From positions 23,335,001-23,399,000 of the forward strand of contig JABWDB010000003.1 in assembly GCA_019614645.1 (NCBI GenBank): DNA of 64,000 bases, given 5' to 3'. Positions 29,154 through 40,203 of the stretch are shown piece by piece. The DNA comes from Stratiolaelaps scimitus. Its lineage: Eukaryota; Arthropoda; Arachnida; Mesostigmata; Laelapidae. How positions within the stretch are numbered: the first letter of the stretch is position 1; each line of letters begins with the position of its first letter. A program made the position numbers and the translations under genes. The notes beneath the pieces are model-generated. The model was given only the letters and a program-made list of their open reading frames with translations. It had not been told where the DNA came from and made no database searches.

Positions 29154-30330
29154 AATCAACATGTTAATATAGCTGTCATTGTTTGACTGTGGCTAATGGA
29201 ACGCCATCACCTGATTCAACTAATATATGCAGATAGAAATACCCTCTGAAGACACGTTCTGATCCACCAACTGTAGTCAAATAGTATCATGTAGGTATCG
29301 TGCGTGAAAGTAATAGATACCAGAAGGCAGCTAGTTATATGCTATAACATATGTATCACGGTCAACTGGATCAAAATAGTTTCTGGTAATGCCCCGCAAA
29401 ATGGCTCTCCCACGTACAGCAGTCGGCTATACCACGTATCTGTAATAGTGACAACACGAGAAATCCTGTGATCAACGATAAAACCTCATAAACACGCTTG
29501 TGTTTTTGCGCCATGTTAAAAAATACCTCCATGCGACGCGTGGACGGATCGTCTGTCCGTGATGATGATGAGGCCGGTTTACATATCCTCGAATGGACTA
29601 CATGAATATTTCAGTTTTACGGGTCCTTGAACAAAAATGCTTCGGAAACCCGGCCCTCAATGTGCGTTGGATTTCTATTTGTTTAGTTTGGGCCACGATA
29701 CTTTTCCACTGATCATTTTGTACACCAAGGCAAAAAATATGCAAGAGGAAATCTGCGCAAACAGTTTTAAACCCGACGAAGCATTCAACGATTCATGCAT
29801 GTGCAACTTTTGTTTTAAACGCTTCATGGACAACACGAAGAAAAAAACGATTGATTTAAATAATAAACAATACTAGGATTGACTGTAGTAAGAGAAAGAT
29901 GAAGACTATCATATAGAAGAGAGGGAGAGAGAGAGAGAGAAATAACCAAAATAAATCCGAAAGTTCTTACTTATACTTCAATAAGCTGGAACCAAAAATA
30001 ATTTCTTATAGCAATGTTGTCATTATTATTATTAGTACATTCGTGAATATACTAACGTTGATATTTAATTTGAAGAAGTTGGCATCCGATGAACTGCGAG
30101 CGTTACATGCGGTTCACCTAGCCAAGATGATGGTGACACCGTTGCGAAATTTCGCAAGCCACCAGCGCGGAAGTGACTCTCAGAATGTCGTCATCTATCT
30201 GGTACCTTCAGCGGGCGGCCAGCCCCGAGTTCAGTCCAGTCCCTCGACAAACAACGTCCTCGACACGCGGCCATCACCGAATCTTCCCAATGGACTTGAT
30301 GTACCACCACCGGTTCGGAAGAGATGGTGA
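28554..30330 (+). CDS. candidate small secreted protein, two exons
   Basis: Exon 1 (28554-28637) is ATG plus 28 codons forming a signal-peptide-like start: MCRLLRIAWLTVTVILLQQS, then DSPAVLAQ, with a strong donor caa|gtgagt in phase 0. Exon 2 (about 30076-30330) is phase 0 and begins KLASDELRALHAVHLAKMMV. It contains NVVIYLVPSAGGQPRVQ and ends PPPVRKRW-stop (TGA 30328-30330). Just upstream of its acceptor is a consensus branch point, tactaac. The predicted precursor is about 113 residues, has a single Cys (in the signal peptide) and a terminal RKR basic site, so a peptide precursor is possible. I do not recognise the family. The intron holds a 99-bp CT tract. Confidence 0.4.
29054..29152. repeat. 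99-bp (CT)n microsatellite
   Basis: Nearly pure CT dinucleotide run with one early interruption (ccct), within the intron of the candidate secreted-protein gene. Confidence 0.95.
30076..30330 (+). CDS. exon 2 of candidate secreted protein
   Basis: The acceptor is ttgaag|aag (or 3 bp later), preceded by tactaac at 30049-30055. The frame is open for about 84 codons to TGA. Codon composition is balanced and unlike the AT-rich surroundings. A terminal exon is assumed because the stop is in frame. Confidence 0.4.
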   Translation, partial: KLASDELRALHAVHLAKMMVTPLRNFASHQRGSDSQNVVIYLVPSAGGQPRVQSSPSTNNVLDTRPSPNLPNGLDVPPPVRKRW

Positions 30331-33199
30331 AATGTACTCGTCTGGTTTGTCCTACGGCTGCAATACGAAATCTTGAAATCAAAATACGCCGTCGTAGCGG
30401 AACATCATTATGACGATGCCTGATTGAATGAAGCGAAAGTCTCGCAAGCTTTAAGTTATTACTTCGACTGAGTACAATGCACTTTTGTAATTTTTGGTAT
30501 GAGAGAGAGGCGAAGAAGGGACTTTGAATAATCCTTGTGTTCATATACTGAAATTGGCACTATTTCTATATTACATTAATTGCATGGATCGTTCGTTTTG
30601 TTTTAATTGAATTTTCCTGTTGTTCTTCACTATCAGACTAATGGTGTATTATTATTATTACTCTATGAACATCTTTCCTTGCCTTGCGAAGCACGTAACC
30701 TGGATATCTCAAAGAAGATATTGCTCAAGAGACGTGAGCATTCGTTTCCGAAGAAGTTTTCGATGGGGCACAGAGAGCGTTTAGTAATCTGGTGACGCCC
30801 AAACAGGGAGTTGGTTTCTTGGGGAAGCCCTTCAAGTTTGCACTGTACCGTTTTTTCCACCATAAGCGCGACATAGCGATTTCACAGCGCCTAGCCGAGC
30901 AAATGTAGGTTTTAATTCGGGCAGTGTGTCTGTCTCCGTAACGTTCGATGGCTAAGTCATCTTATGACGATCCTCCCAAAACGTCCCACAAATAGGACCA
31001 AATGGCATTAGTGTAAGCTGACCGAATTCTTTCTGAACTCGTAACGCTTCTCCCTGCAGACACCGACAGATACAGCACCTCCACAAAAAATGGTCTTGTT
31101 TTTCATAAAATTATGTTTGAGATCAACAACTTCATAAAACCACATATCATAAAAACACAAATCTCCTTATTATAAGGCATCATGTTTGAATCTGCTAGAT
31201 ATTACAGAATCAACTGTAATCAACAATCTGTGCAAAACTGTTCACAGCGAAATCAGTTTATTGATTTAGAGAGAGTGAGAGAAAGAGCAATGAACACAAT
31301 AAGCGTATATATATATATATATATTATATATGTATGTATCACTGTATTTTCCACAAATGTTCCACAACGAGCTGAATAACAGCTTGCGTTGACCGAATTA
31401 CATTTGGCAGGATGTGTCTATTGTGATTAGTTGCAGTAATAACCAAATGGTACAGACCGACCAATCGATAGTGCACGCAGTCTTATGAGACCGAACTCAA
31501 AAACGACACTGCCATGTGTAAAGGATAATAAAAAATAAAATAAATACTGTGGCCTCCTGAAGAACTGAGAATCACCTCAACTTGTCCGCTGAACATCCTG
31601 CCTCATATTGGTGATTTTCAGAGGTGAATCGCTGCAACGTGGGATCACGTCACACGCACATTAGAGCTCATGGGTTCCAATAAATCGTAAACCATACGTG
31701 GAATAAACAGGTGCATTTTTCATGCTTAGCTAGCCGGCCTCTGCACAGTTAAATGTGCAGATAGCTGCTCGAGTTTGCAACGATTTCAGGACGAGGCAGC
31801 GGCTCAATCAAAGAGAGAGAGAGAGAGAGAAAAAGGGCGAGAGATAGAATACCTAATTGTTGCGACTTGGAGTCTTTTGCGCATCATGTATACGACCCGT
31901 GCATAAGTAAGATAAGTAAGCATAAGCAAGATAAATTATTTTTGCTATTTCGACTCTCCTAGTAGACCCTTTTCTTAAAATTGCCCCCTTTATGGGATTT
32001 TTTTTACTTTTCACTAGATTACTTAATTGCCCCCTTTTTTAAAAAAACTTTATGAACTGTATGGATACTATCGATGGGAGAAGTTCGATCTGCATTAATC
32101 GATTCCATAACTAAGACCAGGATTGAATCAAGCAATTAAAAAAGAAGAAGGAGAACCCTAGTATAAGTATCAGATGCGAAATGAATCTTAACTAATGGCA
32201 CGATTGAAAACCTCCTCATAAGAAAGAAGCGTTTGTAAATCTTTGGCAGGGTACCTACTGCGATAGTTTGATAGCCCGAGACTAATTTCCCAATCGTATA
32301 ATATCTGTGTTTAAGTAGCCGCAGTGTCAACTAAATAAATTGTAAAAACTAAAAATATTCACATGGGCGTGAATTGCTGCGGGCAATTGCCTTTGAAAGA
32401 ACTTTGCCGTGGACTGTCCACAACAAGCACAGGCTTGGATCATTATGATTGAACTATTTTCATTATTCGGGAATCCGACATAGCCAGGATAGAGACAGAG
32501 GAGAGAAAAGGCAACAGGCTCAGGAGCAGCAGAATATGGACAGGAATTAGGCCGATTCAACCCCCGCGAGGCACTGCGTGGCCTGAAGTAAATAATACGG
32601 AAATAGCCCCTTATCCAAAGGAGCGAGACTCACACAATGTGCATTTACCTTTAACCCAGGAAAAAAAGAAGGTGAGATGCAGCGAACCGCGGTCTTCGAT
32701 AGTTAGAGTTAATACATGATTATAGCAGAGTATCACTGCCATAAAATAAACCAGAGCACACTTCACTAGGTTCGTCATACCTACTTCGTTAGTCATACCT
32801 ACTTACTAAGGTCGGCACCTATGTACTTTGGCCCTTGTCAGACATTACTGCGGTTACAACACAGAGTCGTGTGACCTTGGAAAGCGACCGAATGCTTTCT
32901 CTTTGGCAGTGGACACAAGCCTCTGCATGCGTCAAGAATACGAATGCAAGCTACACACTGCATGTAGATTCACTTGAGCAATTCAAGTGCGCCCGCTCGA
33001 ACGTCAGCATACACCGGCACGTGCCGCATGCATAACACAGTGCACGTGTGCACTGTGCTATCGGATACATGGGCGAGCTGGGTGTCTATTAGCCTGGGTC
33101 AAGCGGCCTGTCTCTGCCTGTTTGTCTGCTAGATGCTCTCGCCGTCGTAGATCCGCGTGTCAGTCACCGCTGTGCGTCGATAACCGGTGACCGCCGTGA
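30331..33199. other. intergenic, no gene seen
   Basis: AT-rich sequence with GA and TA microsatellites (about 31305-31330 and 31809-31831) and short random open frames. Nothing else is supported. Confidence 0.5.
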
Positions 33200-33291
33200 G
33201 TAAACCTTGCCCACGCAGTCCACGCTAACGCGTGCGGACTATCTAAGCCGAGTGCGGGTCCGGCAGGCATTGCGGCCCGACAAGAAAAAGG
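33200..33291 (+). other. candidate 5' UTR exon with strong donor
   Basis: A locally GC-rich block from about 32980 ends in the consensus donor aaaaagg|gtaagttc (GT at 33292). It has no ATG in a frame matching the next exon, so it is more likely untranslated. Its position 3 kb upstream suggests the first exon of the cold-shock-like gene. The 5' end is unknown. Confidence 0.3.
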
Positions 33292-33590
33292 GTAAGTTCA
33301 TTACATGTCTTAACGTCGAACTGCTAACAGAAGGATGCAGGATAATGGAGAGTGTATTCGACATTTGCATATTTTTCGTCAGTCAGTCTGGATCTCTGTT
33401 TGTTGGTTAATGGAGGAGAACATTTGAGAGTAGGCCAAGGCGATTGCGATTAGATCACGCGTCAGGAAAGCGAAGTAAGCCCTGTTGCGGCATGACGCCT
33501 TCACGACGAGCAGCTAGACCTTCAAGGTATTGGGTAGCGCTGGAATCGTGGTGTTCCGTATAAACACTAAACCTACCTTCTGGAACACAA

Positions 33591-33611
33591 ACACACACAC
33601 ACACACACACA
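33591..33611. repeat. (CA)n microsatellite
   Basis: Uninterrupted cacaca tract. Confidence 0.85.
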
Positions 33612-34189
33612 TGAGATGGGATCTTAAGAGGCAGCAGGGGATGTTTGTTGATAGCTAAATCTGGGCGTCACTGATAATAGTTATAATAAGAATAATAATG
33701 TCGATTTTCATCGTGACAAACACTAAACTGTGTGACAAACACTAAACCTTGTACTACCGATCGTTTTTGCTCTTGTTGATTTTTCAAACCAAACTAGATT
33801 GTACTTTGCAAAAGGCATCCTTTAATATTTTTGCTTATCAAAAATATTGCACAATTTACTGTCGCATATTCGCACGAGTGGCTAAGGCTGAGTACTCACT
33901 AGAAAGATTTACCTATGTAGGATAGTTGCAAACTGCAAGGCGCATAATTCCGAGCCGAAATTTCTTGATGTTTTCCATAATAATAATAATATGTTCAGGG
34001 TCTCAATGTAGATACATCGCCCAGTAGTAATTGCGTTTCCAGGTACAACGGTGACATGTGATACTTGTTGTCACCCAATCACTATATTGTTCCCATAGAC
34101 GGTTTGAGTCGAATGGAATAATCGGATATCATATCGTTACCTATTCGTATGATACCAACATTTCACGTAATATAAATGCCCCGGATAGC

Positions 34190-34190
34190 A

Positions 34191-34217
<27 letters not shown>
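34190..34217. repeat. (TA)n microsatellite
   Basis: Uninterrupted TA run followed by cacaca. Confidence 0.9.
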
Positions 34218-34224
<7 letters not shown>

Positions 34225-34575
34225 CACTATATCAAAATTGATTTCAAGATCGCAGTTGTTCGGTACACCCTGGTCAACAAACAGACAATTCCGCAATGCC
34301 ATCCCATATTCTGCGCATGTCCTTTGTTAATATCAATAATCATATTTGAATATCACGCAAAGTAGACGCAGTGTGTTCCTGGGACGAGCTCGACGGCCCT
34401 GTTTTACGAATAGTCGTTTCAATTATTAGATACAAAGTACATGTCTAACGTCTCATGCGGCATAGCGGTTCAATAAGGAAAATCCTATGTCGACTTGAAT
34501 TGACGAAACCAAGCGAAAGAGCGACACGAGGGTCCCATTTGTCATTCTTGTGACACATGTGTTAACATGTGTTTT

Positions 34576-34618
34576 GAATTAGTTAACACATGTCTTCTTC
34601 ACATGTGTTAACTAATTC
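34576..34618. repeat. perfect 18-bp inverted repeat
   Basis: Bases 34576-34593 (gaattagttaacacatgt) pair exactly with 34601-34618 across a 7-nt loop. A further related palindrome, cacatgtgttaacatgtg, lies just upstream (about 34554-34571), so the motif acatgtgttaac recurs three times in about 65 bp. Confidence 0.85.
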
Positions 34619-35776
34619 TAAATTTCATCTTTGCTCTCGGCAAGACACCTCGAAAGAGCTAGGGTATTGCATACTCACCGAGTGAAATCTGCTTACCTCA
34701 TACTACGACAGATCGTCGTTTCGCGAACATCGGGTATATACCTACTTATAATATTACAACTACTCAGCTTATAATGATACCTAATGCAACAATACTCGGC
34801 TTCAAGGAGCAGCCTGTGCTATTAACCAAAAGCCTATGCCAAATATCGGTCGCATTGCTAATATATATATAGGTGAACAGTTGAAAAACAGAACACCTCG
34901 TGAATTAGGACGACGTATGTAGTTCACAGCTCAAGTTACGTGGTACAGTATTTATTTTACTATGTCTATTTATTGAAACGATCGAAACGAAATGAAAACG
35001 GCGCCGATTTTGTTGGCTTCTCGTCGTCGGGCGACTGTGTTATGAGCAACTCGCTCTCTCAGTCTTAGATACCCGCCCCCGCCGACTCCTTTATTCTCGA
35101 ACTTGATCGCCTCGTCATCGTTACCCTTGTGATTCGACAAACAATATAGCACCCGCATATATAAAAACGATAGATAAGAGTCATCCTTTTGATGAGCGTT
35201 TGACTTTTTGTCGACGGCGAACATATACCGTTGCCCGACTCGATGAAATCAGGATTCCATCCACTTCAACTTTCGATTCGGAGACTCGAGGACGATTAAA
35301 TAATCAACAATTTGGAGTTATTGCTTCGATTGCTGATTGCACCAACGCCGTCGGCTTGACCACTCCCATCCACCTGCTTGAGCAGTCACCTCGTCTCTAT
35401 TTTCGAACGCCTTCATTGAATCTTAGATTCACAACGAGAATAGCTTTGAACGGTTCCTTCGTGGTCACTCATTGCTGTGGGGGCCTGTCCGTCACCGCCT
35501 TGTTCGCTGCCCGCGAATGACGGAAAACACGTGTTGAAGGATCTTAGATATGTTTCGTAGCTATGATTTATGAGCAGGTGGGCGGGCATGCCGTGGCTTC
35601 GGCCTCAAGCTTGACGTCTTGTTGAAGTACGGGTTGCGAAACTTTCAAAATATTTAAGCATATATATATATATATATTAGCATAAAAAGGTGCAAATATT
35701 TAGAGAATCACCGGGATGGCGGCTGGCGCGACAATGTCGTAGGAGACATCTTCGATGAATATCCCGGTAGTGTAAT

Positions 35777-35820
35777 ATGTCCAAGGTCGCAGGTTCAGGT
35801 TCCGTCGTAGACCCAGAAAG
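35777..35820 (+). CDS. weak candidate first coding exon of cold-shock-like gene
   Basis: ATG at 35777 opens 44 bp (MSKVAGSGSVVDPE plus two bases) to a donor, aaag|gtgtag, in phase 2, which fits the phase-2 acceptor at 36203. The donor is poor. The alternative start is the ATG at 36302 inside the next exon. Confidence 0.2.
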
Positions 35821-36202
35821 GTGTAGACTTTCGCTCCCGACATTTGCTCGAAGTACTGCCACGCTACGGATGAGCTCCGAGAAACAACTGACGGAAGAAG
35901 CGTTGCCTGAGGACCTGTCATTTATAAGTAAAATATATATATATCAATCTAACGCAAGTAGTCCAGTCCACAATGCCCGAACGGCGAAGTCTCGTGAGAA
36001 GCGATAACGATACATTCATATTGTGTATAATTCATTCCCAGAGCGGTCTGCGTATTAGTGGACACTCCCAGCTAAAAAACGTTATATAAATATGTAACGG
36101 GAAGTTCTCGATTGAATCTAGGCTATATATGCTTGTATGATTACTCAGGCAGCTTCGTAAATCGACGTTTGACTAAAACAAATTGACTTACTCTGCCAAC
36201 AG

Positions 36203-36425
36203 GGTAAGGTGTCACAAGCCGAAGGAGTCTGCTATTAACTGCCAGCCCGTGGCAGGTGTACGTGAATCCGGTCGCGACCAGAGCCAGTTGCCCAACGACA
36301 TCATGGACTACACAGGTGTTGGCAGTATCAAGAAGATTTTCGGCCGCCAACGGGAACCGTATGGCTTCGTCAGTATTCATCAACCGCCCGAAGCCAAGGG
36401 AACGGAGGCAGTTTTCTATTTGAAG
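36203..36425 (+). CDS. cold-shock-like gene exon A
   Basis: Acceptor ttactctgccaacag, phase 2 in (an alternative acceptor 6 bp on, at 36209, keeps frame). Donor ttgaag|gtaagt, phase 0. It contains the likely start ATG at 36302 (acatcatgg) and the first CSD-like strands, including EPYGFVSIHQPPEAKGTEAV. Confidence 0.65.
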
Positions 36426-39400
36426 GTAAGTCGCCCATTGGGGAATGCTACAGGCCCAACCTTGCACCTGCTGCGCCCACTAAAACGACAAATGGGGCCA
36501 CCCACCCTATTCGCAGCCATATGGAGCTCACTGTTCACTGAATACGAATATAATGTGTAACAAAAAAAACAACAACAGCGACTGAGGACACGTTCTCACC
36601 TCATCATAAATCATCTGCGTCATCGAGCAGGTTGATTCGTACACGGCGTGGTTTCCGTTCGGTATGGAACACGACGAGACGGTCGACCTCTTCTGGAGGT
36701 AGAAACATTGCCCTCCGGTTACCGAACTGAACCAGAATTTGACGCTTTTTCTCGATCGAAGATGCGGCCAACCCCTCGTCGAATGATGCCGTTGATGATC
36801 GGGATGAGACCGGTGGTGCCGGCCGGTCCTTGTGCTCTGCCGATGAGGAGGTGCTCCATTGTTGCGAGGTGTGACCAACGCCGTCAAACTGACCGTCACC
36901 GACTGTTTCCATGGACAACGTTGTCTCGTTTCCGCCTAATAGGTTTCTGGTCTCCGTACCCGCAGCAGTCTCTCCAGCCTTGCCGTCGTTGCTGCTGCTG
37001 CTGCTCCTGCTGCTGATAATAATGCTGATTTCTGAACAAAATATCTCATGCGAACATGCGTAGCCCAGCCACAAAAAACCGTTGCAGACAGGCAACGAAA
37101 GACGCGTCACGAACGACGAGAAGCGGACACCATATCTCGCCGCGATCAACCCTGTACAAAGGGGACCGCACAAAAGCAAAGACCTTGACTACCTAAATAC
37201 AGAGCAGCGAGAACAGCGTGGGAGGACTGCGATGAGCTACTAGGAACAGCTATTTCGCTTATTCGTTACGCCCATTTGGCTAACAATAAAATTGCGAGGC
37301 AATCCGCACAAAACATCGCGCTAAGAGCACAAATATCAGTAGTTTGTTCTCTACAGGGGTGTTTCGAAGGCTTTTTATTTTGAATTTTAGTTTTGCTAGC
37401 ATATAACTGTCGGCCACCTCGCCTCCGATAGCTAATCGAGATCTGTGACTTTCAAATGCGAGCTAACATTGTGACTACATTATTAAAATGGTTACTCACC
37501 GATCAAGCGATGATATTTGCTGTGAGTAATTCTACTGGCGGACCGGCATCATCTCACGTTGCCATCTGTGGTGGCATAGCTCAAGTTGTTTCAGCTTCAG
37601 AGACAACTATAATAGTCGGCTCCGACATGAAACAAGATACCGTTACAAGAAAGGGCTGGCTATTTGCAAGGAGAGAGCGGTACGAAGGAGGGCTGTTAAC
37701 GACACTGAGCCGTCTCGGGTGGTCCGGAGTTCACAATAAAATGATCCCTCTTAAACGAGTGATCTGATTGCTCTGATCGCAAAGCAAAGAAGATGGAACG
37801 GTATTATAGGTAACATCGATACTCTGCTCCAATCGTTTGGCCCCGTTCACAGACGGCTCCTAGAGCAACCAGCTTCTACTAACACCGGGTACGATCAGTA
37901 CGAATCGGCCGATTCGAGGTCTGGAGACACTGTACATTCACTAGGATAGGCCGTCCACGCGGGTAGTTCGGGTCTACCGTAGATCTCACTGGCGAATCAA
38001 AATGCCAATCTTGATCATTGGGAGACGCTTATCCAGCGTTCTCTAGAAATATTACATGCATATGACATCATTGGCAAAATATTGTGTTTGGCTCCCGGGT
38101 TGTACGCGTTGAAGCATTTGATTAAATAGAGAGAGAGAGAGATTTGATTCACGAGAGAGTCGGACACTGGCACTCTGGTGTTCGTACGCGGTAACCTCCA
38201 GACTGTTTTTACCCTTCGACAACGATCAATGTACGCGACATTTGTAACACTCCGGTTCGCTACTGCGGTGTACCTTGAGGCGCGTGCGTTCCTAAGTGAG
38301 TATTCATGAACGATGATGTTAGAGTTAGCACCCAAAGTAGTTCGGCTTGTTTTGTAACTTTCATGTGAGCAATTACAACCATTGCAGAAATATTATACAT
38401 GCATGCCAACGATGTCATGCATGTATAATATTTCTTCAGAACGTTGGATAAGCGTTTCCCAAAATGTCTCCCCATTTTTTCATATCTGGGAAGCCTCCGG
38501 ACGTGATTACCTTACCGCTAATTACGTCATTTATTTTCTATTCAATAAGAAATATATAGATTACACAAACACAATATTATACCGGTGCATAGTGACGTGA
38601 ATAGAACGAAATGGTTAGAAACGGTTCACTGGGGTCTCAGAAATATTTCTATCTAAAATCTGACTGACCAAAATGAACCATAAAGATAGTTGGCTATGAG
38701 AGATTTGTACGGAGGCAGACGTACATTTGCAGTGACTCGAACCCTTTCAAGAATCCTGTGCACCTTAAAGCTGATGTCGACGCACGGCGTACCTCAAACA
38801 CTATGGTCACCCTTCTGAGCTTAGAGAGCGAAGCACATCTAAATAGTAAATGGTGATAGAATTTCCATGGTTACACAAAGAACCGCTATCGTATTCGTAC
38901 CTAGTCGCAGCAAACTGTGTTCTGATATGGTTCTGTCGCATGAGCAAGTCCTTACAAATGAGCATCATTATTTCTCATTGAAATGAATCACGCTGGATTG
39001 CAGGACGTTCTCGTTCCCGAAGACGAGCGGCGGCTACTTCAGGGCGGCCTCATCGTGAGGTTCAACTTTGCGAGAAAACCAATGGACCGCATGAAGGCAC
39101 CTTGTCCCTTCAAAGCGACACAGGTAAGAGTTGAGCACTTTTGCAACTTACAACAACAAACAACTAACACGCACTATAATAATAACAATAATAATCATAA
39201 TCATACACAAGCGCTAACAATGCTGATTACCGATTACGGATGACATACATGGGGCTCAGATAAATAGTAGTATATTAGTAGATTATTAAACGGGCTGGCC
39301 GTGCCGAGGCCTGCCACATAGGGCAACAAGTGTGAGTCTTGTGATGTTATAGAGTTGAACCAATGCAATTAGCAATTGCAGACGAATTATCTCAATATAG

Positions 39401-40166
39401 CCATGACTTGAGTCGAAATGGGTGAGCAGATTGGCAGATGTTGAGACACTTTACCTGTCCAACGTGATGAACCTGCAAGTCAACGATGAATACTTACATT
39501 CTAGCACGGAACAACAAACACGTGACGCAGAAGTAATGAAGAACAAGATCGAAGTTTAACACCATGTGACACGCCGAATTTAGGGAGCAACCGATACATT
39601 TACTTTATTGTTATTATTATTGATATTGATAATAATACTAATATCGATATTAATCGTATTCCATGCGATAGTTGTGTGTAATTGAACACAAGTACTAAGC
39701 GTTACGCTCTTGCGATCGAGCTTTTGGTTATTCTGACGGTACTGCCAAAGTGTAAATTGCCGCTGCGAATTTGACATACACATAATCTAAGATACATATG
39801 TTATTAATCTAACAGGAAATAATTGGCGGCTGCTGGATGAAAACGCCGTTATTTGAGATTTGTCATAATGAGAATCACGCGTGTCTTCACTTGTTTTACA
39901 GGTTCGTGTGCAGGACCCAATGGAGTACAAAGGGACGGTGGCGCGTTGCAATCAAGGAAGTCTGATCGTCTTCCTTGACGTCCTCTTCAAACAGGTGGGT
40001 TGTCCATTTTGTTACATAGAGCTGGACAGAGTGTTCTCTTTTCCATATACCATCACAGAATGATGATAGAGTCTCGGAAATGTTGAACGAAGTGCTGATC
40101 GAATGAGCAAAGGTGGCCTTTAATTCTAAGCACAACAATCCTGCAATATATATATATATAGAGAAC

Positions 40167-40203
<37 letters not shown>

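Noticed and set aside
37456..37767. 103-codon ATG-started open frame
   Set aside because: No splice partners in phase, no family resemblance, composition close to that of the surrounding intron.
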